Positions 17,912 through 25,553 of a stretch of 54,944 nt of DNA are shown piece after piece. Position numbers and translations under genes: made by a program. Source of the stretch: an uncultured Enterocloster sp. (GTDB lineage Bacteria; Bacillota; Clostridia; Lachnospirales; Lachnospiraceae); NCBI GenBank assembly GCA_944384065.1, contig CALWRY010000009.1, forward strand, positions 1 to 54,944, given 5' to 3'. Positions within the stretch are counted from its first letter, which is position 1, and every line of letters begins with the position of its first letter. The notes under the pieces are model-generated. The model was not told the origin of the DNA and did no database searches. It worked only from the letters and a program-made list of their open reading frames with translations.

Positions 17912-19333
17912 CTAGAAACGGAAGTCCCTCACTCCCTGTTCAATCTTTGCCAGATTCTCCCGGACAATCTGGCGCACCTTTTCTTTGGGAATATTCCCGA
18001 TCTCCTTCTCAATCAGGGCTTCGCCGATGCGCTTCGTCCCCTCGGATCCATAGTCCACCAGGTACTCCTTTAACGTCATCAGGGCGTTGGGATGGCAGCA
18101 GTTCTGAATCTGCCCGCTCTTGCACAGGGACATGAAGCGGTCGCCGGTGCGGCCCTCCCGGTAGCAGGCCGTGCAGAAGCTGGGAATGTAGCCCATGCCC
18201 ATGAGCCAGTTCACCACCTCGTCCAGCGTCCGGTTGTCGCTCACGTCAAACTGGGCGGAGCACTCCTCCTCTGGCTCCGGCTCATAGTAGCCGCCCACGC
18301 TGGTCCTGGAGCCGCCGCTGATCTGGGAAATACCCAGGTGAAGTACCCGCTCTCTTGTCTTTTTGTTCTCACGGGTGGAAAGAATCATGCCGGTATAGGG
18401 AACGGCAATGCGGATGCAGGCCACCAGCTTGGCAAAGGTGTCGTCGTCAATGCCGTTGTCAAACACATCCGGGTCAATGTCGTCCGCCCGGCGGATTCTG
18501 GGCACGCTGATGGTGTGGGGGCCTACGCCGAACACAGCCTCCAGGTGCTCCGCGTGCATCAGAAGGCCCGCAAACTCATAGCGGTACAGCTCCAGGCCAA
18601 AGAGCACGCCCATGCCCACATCGTCGATCCCGCCGGTCTGGGCCCGGTCCATGGCCTCGGTGTGATAGTCGTAATCGCTCTTGGGGCCCGTGGGGTGCAT
18701 CTTCTTGTGGCTCTCCTTCTGGCAGGTGTCCTGGAACAGGATATAGGTGCCGATGCCCGCATCCTTGAGCTTCCGGTAGTTCTCCACCGTGGTAGCCGCG
18801 ATGTTTACATTCACCCGGCGGATAGCTCCGTTCTTGTGCTTTATATTGTAAATGGTGTCAATGGACTCCAGCAGGTACTCGATGGGATTGTGCACCGGAT
18901 CCTCGCCGGTCTCCAGGGCCAGCCGCTTGTGGCCCATATCCTGGAGAGCGATGACCTCCCGGCGGATCTCCTCCTGGGTCAGCTTCTTTCTGGGAATGTG
19001 CTTATTCTTGGCGTGGTAGGGACAGTATACGCAGCCGTTGATGCAATAGTTGGACAGGTACAGGGGGGCAAAGAGCACAATGCGGTTTCCATAAAAGTCC
19101 TTCTTGATCTGCTCCGCCAGCTCAAAAATCTCCTGGTTCTTGTCCTCCAGGGAACAGTCAAGGAGCACCATGGCCTCCCGGTGGCTTAAGCCCTTCCGCT
19201 CCCTGGCCTTTGCCAGAATCTCGTCGATGAGCGCCCGGTTGGCCCGGTTGGCCTCTCCGTAGGCCAGTGTCTCTTCAATTTCCTCATGGCTGATGAACTC
19301 CTCCGCATGAGATGATTTGGGGTCGTACTTCAT
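17912..19333 (-). CDS. hydG: [FeFe]-hydrogenase H-cluster maturase HydG (radical SAM tyrosine lyase)
   Basis: A 473-residue radical SAM enzyme that cleaves tyrosine to give the CO and cyanide ligands of the [FeFe]-hydrogenase active site. The radical SAM cluster is Cys97-x3-Cys101-x2-Cys104 in NYCINGCVYC. The C-terminal auxiliary cluster is the HydG-specific CX2CX22C (Cys387, Cys390, Cys413), which separates it from the tyrosine lyase ThiH. The length is normal. ATG 19333 has AAGGAG upstream. It follows the small TM1266-like gene as a two-gene unit. HydE, HydF and the hydrogenase itself are not in the window, so the maturation genes are scattered in this genome. Confidence 0.96.
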   Translation of the reverse strand: MKYDPKSSHAEEFISHEEIEETLAYGEANRANRALIDEILAKARERKGLSHREAMVLLDCSLEDKNQEIFELAEQIKKDFYGNRIVLFAPLYLSNYCINGCVYCPYHAKNKHIPRKKLTQEEIRREVIALQDMGHKRLALETGEDPVHNPIEYLLESIDTIYNIKHKNGAIRRVNVNIAATTVENYRKLKDAGIGTYILFQDTCQKESHKKMHPTGPKSDYDYHTEAMDRAQTGGIDDVGMGVLFGLELYRYEFAGLLMHAEHLEAVFGVGPHTISVPRIRRADDIDPDVFDNGIDDDTFAKLVACIRIAVPYTGMILSTRENKKTRERVLHLGISQISGGSRTSVGGYYEPEPEEECSAQFDVSDNRTLDEVVNWLMGMGYIPSFCTACYREGRTGDRFMSLCKSGQIQNCCHPNALMTLKEYLVDYGSEGTKRIGEALIEKEIGNIPKEKVRQIVRENLAKIEQGVRDFRF

Positions 19334-19399
19334 ATGCTTTCTCTCCTTTTCTTCGGGTCAGGGCCCGGTCTTTTTCCGAGCGCTTTCCCATTAGATTTT

Positions 19400-19418
19400 A
19401 TAACTGTTCAAGATGGCG
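19400..19418 (+). repeat. Degenerate repeat-family arm R7, downstream of the TM1266-like gene
   Basis: ATAACTGTTCAAGATGGCG resembles the family core. With R8 (19758-19776) in opposite orientation it flanks the small gene; the similarity continues past the core (GTGAAAGCAGG against GTGAAAACAGG). Confidence 0.5.
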
Positions 19419-19457
19419 TGAAAGCAGGGGCCGCTCTATACACTCACAGTCGGACTG

Positions 19458-19718
19458 TCACACCCCTCCTGTCTTGGAATAAAGCGCCTTTGCCGATACT
19501 CCCGGCAGGCGGCCCAGCTTTCCCGACAGGGCGTTGATCACGTCCTGGGGCGCATCAATCACAATGCTGATAATGTTCACCTTCTTTTTCTCGTAGGGAA
19601 GGCCCATCCTTCCGATGATGTAGGCGCCGTACTGATGGAGAAGGCCGTTCACCCCGTCTGCGGAGCTCTTGTCCTCCACGATAATTCCAATCACCGCTAT
19701 CCTCGTGTCCACGCGCAT
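19458..19718 (-). CDS. TM1266-family putative regulator of the iron-only hydrogenase system
   Basis: An 86-residue ferredoxin-fold, ACT/NikR-C-like protein: RIAVIGIIVEDKSSADGVNG, then GAYIIGRMGLPY and VNIISIVIDAPQDVINALSG. Small proteins of this type sit next to hydrogenase maturation genes in many Clostridia and Thermotogales and are called putative regulators, with no established function. It has no DNA-binding domain. It is the first gene of the hydG unit, 124 bp upstream of hydG. The purine-rich GGGAGGGAGG immediately before ATG 19718 serves as ribosome-binding site. The gene is bracketed by two inverted arms of the repeat family. Confidence 0.82.
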   Translation of the reverse strand: MRVDTRIAVIGIIVEDKSSADGVNGLLHQYGAYIIGRMGLPYEKKKVNIISIVIDAPQDVINALSGKLGRLPGVSAKALYSKTGGV

Positions 19719-19757
19719 CCTCCCTCCCTGCGTAACGCCTGCTTTTCCCTGTTTTCA

Positions 19758-19776
19758 CGCCGTCCTGAACAGTCAC
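19758..19776 (-). repeat. Repeat-family arm R8 in the leader of the hydG unit
   Basis: On the minus strand it reads GTGACTGTTCAGGACGGCG. It starts about 10 bp after the predicted -10 box of the hydG promoter, so it would be in the 5' leader of the transcript. Confidence 0.5.
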
Positions 19777-19785
19777 TATGACACT

Positions 19786-19814
19786 ATGGTACTATGAAAA
19801 AAGGGCACTGTCAA
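19786..19814 (-). promoter_or_regulatory. Promoter of the TM1266-hydG unit
   Basis: On the minus strand a consensus TTGACA (19809-19814) is 17 bp from TACCAT (19786-19791). The -35 box overlaps the stop codon of the DMT permease gene, so this unit can be transcribed independently of its upstream neighbour. Confidence 0.6.
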
Positions 19815-20689
19815 CCTCTGCGCTGAGACAGGAGAAGCCCCAGAAGCGTAAGTCCCATGCCTATCAGGGAGAGCAGCGTCACCGGCTCCCCCAGTATCAG
19901 GGCTGAAAATACAACCGTAATCACAGGCACAAGGTAGATGTACACGCTGGCCCGCACCGCCCCCAGGGACTTCATGGCATAGTTCCAGGACACAAAGCAG
20001 GCGGCGGAGGCGCCCACACCGAGATACACCATATTAAAGAGGTTTAACGGATCCGCAAACCTGGCCGGATCCGGCGTGAATCCAAAGAGGAACAGGGCGG
20101 GAATCATAAAGAGAATCCCATAGAAAAATGTATGCCGGGTGGAGGCGATCAGCGGATATCCGAATCCCCCCATTTTCTTTGAGAGAATGGAGTAGCAGCC
20201 CCACACAACGGCGGCCCCCAAGGCCAGCACATCCCCCAGGGGATTTAACTTCATCTGCGCCCCGTTAAAGCTGACCAGGCCGATGCCTGCCATGGCGGCC
20301 AGAAAGCCCAGGAGGAACCCCGCCCCCAGCTTCTCCTCAGACCGCATAAAAAGCCAGAAGAGAAAGGCGGTAAAAAAGGGGGCCGTGGCCACAATCACGC
20401 TCACGTTGGAGGCCATGGTGTAGGTCAGGGCGATATTTTCCATCAGATAATAGAGGCAGATGCCGCAGAGCCCCGCACCGATAAAGGTGAGCTCCTGCCT
20501 CTTTCCCGCGCCCCGTATGGGCCGCCGGTCTGCGGCGAGAAGCGCCAGATATCCGATGACAAACCGGTAGAACAGAATCTCCGCCGGGGCGAAGTCTGCG
20601 AGGAGCACCTTGGTGGAAATAAACGTAGTCCCCCAAATCAGAATTGTAAAAAGGGCCGCCAGATGGCCCGCTGCCGTCTTATTTTTCAT
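19811..20689 (-). CDS. EamA/DMT-family permease
   Basis: A membrane protein of 292 residues with ten hydrophobic segments in two five-helix EamA halves, typical of drug/metabolite exporters. FTILIWGTTFISTKVLL is the standard first-helix signature, and ALGAAVVWGCYSILSKK opens the second half. The start is ATG 20689, with GGAG nine bases upstream; the longer frame from 20788 would run through the thioredoxin promoter and lacks a ribosome site. It is transcribed divergently from trxA. The substrate is unknown. It is one of the genes that interrupt the glycan locus and shows no sign of a role in it. Confidence 0.88.
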   Translation of the reverse strand: MKNKTAAGHLAALFTILIWGTTFISTKVLLADFAPAEILFYRFVIGYLALLAADRRPIRGAGKRQELTFIGAGLCGICLYYLMENIALTYTMASNVSVIVATAPFFTAFLFWLFMRSEEKLGAGFLLGFLAAMAGIGLVSFNGAQMKLNPLGDVLALGAAVVWGCYSILSKKMGGFGYPLIASTRHTFFYGILFMIPALFLFGFTPDPARFADPLNLFNMVYLGVGASAACFVSWNYAMKSLGAVRASVYIYLVPVITVVFSALILGEPVTLLSLIGMGLTLLGLLLSQRRG

Positions 20690-20746
20690 AGGTTCATCTC
20701 CGAGGTAAATTTCGTGACTTTTATCACATAAAAAATTCCATTTCTG

Positions 20747-20755
20747 TGCTATACT
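20747..20755 (+). promoter_or_regulatory. Extended -10 promoter of trxA
   Basis: TGCTATACT is an extended -10 element (TGn plus TATACT). A -35 box at the expected distance is poor. The AGGAGG of trxA follows at 20775-20780. Confidence 0.55.
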
Positions 20756-20789
20756 ATAGACATCAATATAGTTCAGGAGGATATACATT

Positions 20790-21110
20790 ATGGCACTTAC
20801 ACATTTGACAAAGAATGATTTCGATCAGGCGGTAAACGCTGGTGATGATCTTGTTGTAGTTGATTTCTTCGCAACCTGGTGCGGCCCCTGCAAGATGCTG
20901 GCCCCTGCGGTGGAGCGGGCGGCTGATAAGCACCCCGAGATCCATTTTTACAAGGTAGATATCGACGAGGTTCCGGATCTGGCCTCCCGTTTCCAGATCA
21001 TGAGCGTTCCCACCCTGCTCTACATGCGCAGAGGACAGGTGGTGTCAAAGAGCATCGGCCTCATCTCCCCGGCGGAGCTGGAGAATAACCTGGCCAAAGC
21101 CAAGGCATAA
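20790..21110 (+). CDS. trxA: Thioredoxin
   Basis: A 106-residue classical thioredoxin with the WCGPCKM active site around residue 31, preceded by VVVDFFATW. The conserved cis-proline is in SVPTLLYMRRG. It is a cytoplasmic disulfide reductase. ATG 20790 has AGGAGG ten bases upstream. It is a single-gene transcript: its own promoter lies between it and the divergent DMT permease, and a hairpin terminator follows at 21160. It has no evident link to the glycan genes on either side and marks the host backbone inside the locus. Confidence 0.96.
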   Translation: MALTHLTKNDFDQAVNAGDDLVVVDFFATWCGPCKMLAPAVERAADKHPEIHFYKVDIDEVPDLASRFQIMSVPTLLYMRRGQVVSKSIGLISPAELENNLAKAKA

Positions 21111-21159
21111 CCAAAACCGTCCATGCAATCCCGCGCCCTGCCGGGCGCTCTCACATAAA

Positions 21160-21197
21160 GAGCCCTGTACGGACACTCCTCCGCACAGGGCCTTTTT
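21160..21197 (+). terminator. Terminator between trxA and the convergent YgjP-like gene
   Basis: The stem GCCCTGT/ACAGGGC (21162-21168 and 21185-21191) extends through CGG/CCG with one mismatch, followed by TTTTT in the plus direction. Weak T-runs on the other side may let it serve the convergent gene as well. Confidence 0.75.
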
Positions 21198-21205
21198 GCG
21201 TCCCG

Positions 21206-21805
21206 TCACACCAGGCTCCCCTTCTCCTTCAGCCACTTCCTTCTCTCCCGGTAGTCCGGAAGGATCCGCTCCACCTGGGCCCAGAACCTGGGCGAATGGT
21301 TCATCTCGATCCGGTGGGCCAGCTCGTGGACCACCACATAGTCTAAAACCGCCGGGGGCATCAAGATCAGCTTCCAATGAAAATTCAGATTTCCCTTGGC
21401 ACTGCAGCTCCCCCAGCGGGTCTTTGCAGCCTTTATGGCGATCCGTCCGTAATCCACGCCCATTTTTTCCGCAAAGTACGCGGCCCGCTCCTCAATCCGC
21501 CTGCGGGCCTCCCGCCGGTAGGCAGCCTCCAGGGCCGGATTCTCCTCGTAATCCCGGGGCGGCACATCCTCCCTGGCCTCCCGAAGCCGCCTGACCTCGA
21601 ACCATTTCTCCACGATCCAGGCCTGGTGCTCCCGCACAAATTTCATCACTGCCTGGCTGCCAGCCCCCTGGGGAGCGCGCAGCACCACCCGGCCGTCCTG
21701 CCGGACCTCCAGTCCCAGGGTGCAGCGGCGGGAGTAGACCACCTCCACCCGGATGGCGCCCTCTTTCTCCCCCTGTCTCCAGCCAATCTCCACATTCCGT
21801 ATCAT
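21206..21805 (-). CDS. YgjP-like (DUF45) metallopeptidase
   Basis: A 199-residue protein with the zinc-binding HELAHR motif in DYVVVHELAHRIEMNHSPRF, the third ligand His following shortly after, and the family's KTRWGSCSAKGNLNF just before it. These features define the YgjP/SprT-like M48 group, often annotated as putative metal-dependent hydrolases; the substrate is unknown. ATG 21805 has a weak AGGAA upstream. It starts 9 bp downstream of the exporter permease stop, so it may be cotranscribed with the exporter by read-through, though the functions look unrelated. Confidence 0.9.
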   Translation of the reverse strand: MIRNVEIGWRQGEKEGAIRVEVVYSRRCTLGLEVRQDGRVVLRAPQGAGSQAVMKFVREHQAWIVEKWFEVRRLREAREDVPPRDYEENPALEAAYRREARRRIEERAAYFAEKMGVDYGRIAIKAAKTRWGSCSAKGNLNFHWKLILMPPAVLDYVVVHELAHRIEMNHSPRFWAQVERILPDYRERRKWLKEKGSLV

Positions 21806-21814
21806 GGCAGATTC

Positions 21815-22630
21815 CTAGAGCACGTCGGAGAAATGGGGCCGCAGCCGCTTAAACATCCCCAGGCCCACTGCCAGCACAAGGAGGGTGACCGCCCAGTAAT
21901 ACACCGTCAGCGTAGGCCTCTCCCAGAACCAATGGCCGGTGAGCATGCTGTCCCGGTAACCGGCCACAATATAATAAAAGGGATTCAGCTTAAAAAGCAT
22001 GCCAATCCAGGGCGCCCGCGCCGTAAACATGGCCTCGTCGTACATAATCGGGGTTGCCCAGATGCCAAACTGCAGGCAGATAGCCACAATCTGCGCCATA
22101 TCCTTGAAAAATACGTTCACCGCGCTGGTGAAAAAACCGATGGCCAGGGCCAGCATGGAGGCCGCAAAGGTGTAATAGAGGATCTGGATCCAGGTAATCC
22201 TCGGCTCGGTCCCCGTAACCAGGTAGAGCCCCAGCATGATGACTACAAAAAATCCATGGACCATCAGGCAGGATATCAGCTTGATGAGAGGCAGAACCTC
22301 CACCTGGAACACCACCTTTTTCACCAGGTAATTATATTCCTGCAGGCAGTTGGTGACCGCGTTCAGCGTCTCGCTGTAAAAAAACCAGGGCACGATCCCC
22401 GGCACCAGCCAGACCACATAGGAGGCTCCGGGAACCGGGGGCGCGGTCCGAAAACCGCTCTCGCCGAACACAAAGGCGTAGATGGCCACCGTGACGATGG
22501 GCTGAATAAACATCCAGACAACACCGAAGTAGGATCCCACAAAGCGCTTGCGGAAATCCGCCTTTCCCAGATCCAGTATGAGTTTTCTCTTTCGGAAAAT
22601 TTCTTTTCCCAATGTGAGCACGTAATGCAT
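21815..22630 (-). CDS. Wzm/TagG-type polysaccharide ABC transporter permease
   Basis: A 271-residue membrane protein with six hydrophobic segments. The N-terminal amphipathic region and FRKRFVGSYFGVVWMFIQPIV are the family signature of permeases exporting lipid-linked glycans such as O antigen, wall teichoic acid or rhamnan. I place the start at ATG 22630, with AGGAG seven bases upstream; the longer frame adds 60 unlikely residues overlapping rfbC. It needs an ATPase partner, and the only candidate in the window is the Wzt-type gene at 16325-17743. It follows rfbC by 16 bp. Confidence 0.93.
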   Translation of the reverse strand: MHYVLTLGKEIFRKRKLILDLGKADFRKRFVGSYFGVVWMFIQPIVTVAIYAFVFGESGFRTAPPVPGASYVVWLVPGIVPWFFYSETLNAVTNCLQEYNYLVKKVVFQVEVLPLIKLISCLMVHGFFVVIMLGLYLVTGTEPRITWIQILYYTFAASMLALAIGFFTSAVNVFFKDMAQIVAICLQFGIWATPIMYDEAMFTARAPWIGMLFKLNPFYYIVAGYRDSMLTGHWFWERPTLTVYYWAVTLLVLAVGLGMFKRLRPHFSDVL

Positions 22631-22646
22631 CCCACCGCTCCTTTTA

Positions 22647-23201
22647 TCAGAACTTAAAGGTATCCTGGAACCCGCCCCACTTTTTATCCTTCTCGGAGAT
22701 AATGAGCTCCATTCCCTCCGGTATGGGCCAGTCCACGCCAATCTGGGGATCGCTCCACAGAAGGCCGCCCTCATCCCCCGGATGGTAAAAGTCCGTGCAC
22801 TTGTAGGCAAATTCCGCCTCGTCGGAGAGAACTAAAAAGCCGTGGGCAAAGCCCTCGGGAATGTAGAACTGCTTCTTATTCTCTGCGGAGAGCGTGACGC
22901 CGAACCACTTTCCGTAGGTCTCGGAATCCGCCCGCAGATCCACCGCCACGTCAAAGACCTCTCCTCTGAGCACGCGGACCAGCTTCCCCTGGGGATACTG
23001 CTTCTGGTAGTGAAGCCCCCGGAGCACGCCCTTCACGGACATGGACTGATTGTCCTGCACAAAGGTCATGTCCAGGCCTGCCTCCTTAAAATCATTCTGA
23101 TTATACGTCTCCACAAAATAGCCTCTCTCGTCCTTAAACACCGTAGGCTCAATCACATATAAGCCCTTGATCTCGCAGGGCGTTACCTTTATCTTTCCCA
23201 T
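22647..23201 (-). CDS. rfbC: dTDP-4-dehydrorhamnose 3,5-epimerase
   Basis: A cupin-fold enzyme of 184 residues, the usual RmlC size. GLYVIEPTVFKDERGYFVET opens it, VKGVLRGLHYQ contains the catalytic His region, and YIPEGFAHGFLVLSDEAEF the rest of the active site. It makes the 4-keto-L-rhamnose intermediate. The start at 23201 gives the right N-terminus. RmlA, RmlB and RmlD are not in the window, so it either complements genes elsewhere or epimerises another dTDP-keto sugar. Its promoter leader contains the full palindromic repeat at 23298-23346. Confidence 0.93.
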   Translation of the reverse strand: MGKIKVTPCEIKGLYVIEPTVFKDERGYFVETYNQNDFKEAGLDMTFVQDNQSMSVKGVLRGLHYQKQYPQGKLVRVLRGEVFDVAVDLRADSETYGKWFGVTLSAENKKQFYIPEGFAHGFLVLSDEAEFAYKCTDFYHPGDEGGLLWSDPQIGVDWPIPEGMELIISEKDKKWGGFQDTFKF

Positions 23202-23297
23202 CCGTACATCTTGCTCCTTTCCTTTCACAGAGGCGTTTCCGCCCGCTGTCCGGCTTTTCATCATGTTCTTCCAAGCCGCTGCCATCTGGCAAATCGC

Positions 23298-23346
23298 AAC
23301 AGTTCAGACGGCGGATCTCTTCTTGTCCGCCGTCTGAACTGTTACG
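23298..23346. repeat. Complete palindrome of the repeat family (R4)
   Basis: Two perfect 18-bp arms (23298-23315 and 23326-23343) are separated by a 10-base loop, TCTCTTCTTG. The arm AACAGTTCAGACGGCGGA is the core found alone at the other copies. On the minus strand it is preceded by TGGTAAAAT, a possible extended -10, so it would be the 5' end of the rfbC transcript. It could equally end the transcript of the DUF2142 gene's opposite strand; no T-run follows. Confidence 0.85.
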
Positions 23347-23367
23347 GCAATTTTACCACAGATTCCC

Positions 23368-25119
23368 CTAGCTGGCAATATCCACCCGCAGGCACACCAC
23401 GGCGAAAATCCGCACAATCACGTACACGTCAAGGGCCGTCATGCCAAAGAGCAGCATCCGCCCGTCTCCCCCGGCCCGCGCCAGGCTCCGGCCCCGGACG
23501 GTGAGAAGAAGCATGGGCAGAAGGGGCAGGAGGTAGCGCCCCTGAACTCCCTCTATCTTGGTGGCGGACACCGGTGTCCAGCCCAGGAGCATGGAGAACA
23601 TCAGAGCTCCCAGGCAGGCCAGGCTGAGAAACCAGATCCACGCCTTCTGGCCCATGGACATCTCCTGCCCCCTCTCCCCCGGCCCCGCAAAGGCCAGCAC
23701 CCAGAGAATGGCCCACATGGCCAGGATAACCCAGAAGGGCGTGTTGAGCACCGGATCCAGGTTTCCAAGGGCGCCGCCCATCATACCGGTAAACAGGCTC
23801 TCCCCCTTCCAGGCCAGGGTGTCATAACACATCTTCAGGACAAATTTGGGGTTGTGGACCAGCCAGGAAAGGGTGTAGCCCTCCTCCCCGGCCCAGGCCA
23901 TATAGCTGTCCGTGGCCTCCACATACATGGACACGGTTCCCCGGTTCACTAAGAACATGGACAGGGCGAAGGCCCCCAGCACCAGGGCGGCGCTTCCCGT
24001 CCATTTTTTCCAGTCCCCGAATTTGCGCACCGGGATTAACAGGCAGTATCCGGCGATCACGCCGTAGACCATTTTGCAGGGGCCCATGATCCCCAGAACC
24101 AGTGCCAGAAAGATCACGTCCCTGGGGCGCACGCTCTCCTGCCGGAAGGTCAGATCCAGGCATATCGCCCCAAAATACCCGCTGCACCCAATGATCATCA
24201 CATCGTAGGACAGGGAGGCCGCCAGATGGAGGGTCATGGGGAGCATATACACGCCGAACAGCACTTCCCGGCCAAAGGGCAGCCGCCGCATGGCCAGATA
24301 TCCCATGGCTCCCAGAAAGGCCAGGTTAAACAGCCGCCCCATATAGAGAAGCCCAAGCCCGCCCAGGCCCAGGATCCGGGCCAGAGTGATGCCCAGGGCC
24401 TGGGGCACATAAGCCAGCGGGGTGGTCCGCACGGGAAGCTGATAGGAAACCGCTTCCCCTTCCATCCCCGCGCCCCCAAGGCCTCTCTCCCAGATAAAGC
24501 GGTAGGTCTCCTGGGTGAGCTCCTGGCCCAGCACCCTCGCCTGGACGGACGCCTCCTCTGTCCCGTCCGCAGCCTGCGCCGCTTTCCCTGCCGGTTCTTC
24601 GTCCGCAGCCTGCGCCGCTTTCCCAGATGCCTTAACTTTGTCCGCGCTTTTCGGGCCGCTCCCGTCGTCCTTCATCACATCGTCCACATCCTCGATAAAG
24701 GCGTCCTGGGCCCGTATCAAAACCCGCCCGTCCTCTGTGCAGGCTTCCTTTCCCATAAGCCGGTTGGAGAGCTGATAGGCGCTGATGTAGTGGCTCACCT
24801 CGTCCGGCGCGGAGAGAGGCGGAAGAACCGCCAGAAACATAAGCCCTGTCCCCAAAAATGCGGCCAGGAAGAACCGTTCCAGGGACAGCCGCTCCCTCAC
24901 AAAGGCCAGCCAGCCCACCGCCAGAAGCAGGGCAAGCCCATATGCGGCGAGTAGTCCGTAGGATGGGAGAAGCCAGCCGGCCCCGCTGGCTGCGGCCCCG
25001 TCCTTCACGTCAAACAAGTGCCACAGAATCAGCAGCAGTACACAGCCGGCAAGTCCCGCCGCCTGCAGGGCCCGTGGGGAGAGAAATGCCCTTCCGGCGC
25101 TTTTTTTGCTGTTTTTCAT
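23368..25119 (-). CDS. DUF2142 family membrane protein
   Basis: A 583-residue polytopic protein with about twelve hydrophobic segments. The DUF2142 signature is near residue 100, LPPLSAPDEVSHYISAYQLS, where the Asp-Glu pair in the first extracytoplasmic loop resembles GT-C active sites. Such proteins accompany glycan loci and are thought to be glycosyltransferases, without proof. The large loop at about residues 165-200 contains two copies of a GKAAQAAD segment encoded by a 24-bp direct repeat. ATG 25119 overlaps the DUF2304 stop by four bases. Confidence 0.85.
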   Translation of the reverse strand: MKNSKKSAGRAFLSPRALQAAGLAGCVLLLILWHLFDVKDGAAASGAGWLLPSYGLLAAYGLALLLAVGWLAFVRERLSLERFFLAAFLGTGLMFLAVLPPLSAPDEVSHYISAYQLSNRLMGKEACTEDGRVLIRAQDAFIEDVDDVMKDDGSGPKSADKVKASGKAAQAADEEPAGKAAQAADGTEEASVQARVLGQELTQETYRFIWERGLGGAGMEGEAVSYQLPVRTTPLAYVPQALGITLARILGLGGLGLLYMGRLFNLAFLGAMGYLAMRRLPFGREVLFGVYMLPMTLHLAASLSYDVMIIGCSGYFGAICLDLTFRQESVRPRDVIFLALVLGIMGPCKMVYGVIAGYCLLIPVRKFGDWKKWTGSAALVLGAFALSMFLVNRGTVSMYVEATDSYMAWAGEEGYTLSWLVHNPKFVLKMCYDTLAWKGESLFTGMMGGALGNLDPVLNTPFWVILAMWAILWVLAFAGPGERGQEMSMGQKAWIWFLSLACLGALMFSMLLGWTPVSATKIEGVQGRYLLPLLPMLLLTVRGRSLARAGGDGRMLLFGMTALDVYVIVRIFAVVCLRVDIAS

Positions 25120-25553
25120 TTTTCCGCCCGCCTTTCCTGCAGGGCCTCCCCGGCCTCCAGCTTCTCAAGCCTGGCTGTAAGCTCCCGCTCCCGCTGCGCC
25201 GACTGCTCCAAAAGCTCCTCCTTCTTTTTCTCCTCCAGGGCAAGCTTCTGGACCAGCTCCTTTAAGCGGCTCTCCAGCTGCGACACCTGGAGCGTCATGG
25301 TAAAAAGCTTAACCATGAGGAGGAAGATCATGGAGAGGAACAGGAAATTGGGGGTGGAATAAATCCCCAAAAGCCTGGCGCACAGGTCCGCCAGGGGCGG
25401 AAAGACGGCAAATACAAACAGGATGGCGGACAAAACCACCCAGAACAGGGCCGCCTCAATCTGCACCTTGGCCTGCCGTATCCTGCGCATCATAAACGCC
25501 ACGGTCATAAAGGACACGATCACCAGTATGATCCGGAAAATCGTCTGCATCAT
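25116..25553 (-). CDS. DUF2304 small membrane protein with coiled-coil tail
   Basis: A protein of 145 residues with three hydrophobic segments (IFRIILVIVSFMTVAFMM, then ALFWVVLSAILFVFAVF, then FLFLSMIFLLMVKLF). They are followed by a strongly charged coiled coil to the end (LESRLKELVQKLALEEKKKE). This is the DUF2304 pattern; such proteins sit beside dolichyl-phosphate-mannose-synthase-like GT2 genes and may anchor or help them. The start at ATG 25553 or 25550 overlaps the upstream glycosyltransferase stop. The neighbours on both sides overlap it, so the group is tightly coupled. Confidence 0.85.
   Translation of the reverse strand: MMQTIFRIILVIVSFMTVAFMMRRIRQAKVQIEAALFWVVLSAILFVFAVFPPLADLCARLLGIYSTPNFLFLSMIFLLMVKLFTMTLQVSQLESRLKELVQKLALEEKKKEELLEQSAQRERELTARLEKLEAGEALQERRAEK

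Noticed and set aside
18092-19189. 365-codon plus-strand open frame
   Set aside because: Antisense to hydG; the translation is rich in Val/Leu/Ala/His with no domain features.
21377-22657. 426-codon plus-strand open frame
   Set aside because: Antisense to the YgjP-like and permease genes, composition His/Pro/Gln-rich and without a ribosome site.
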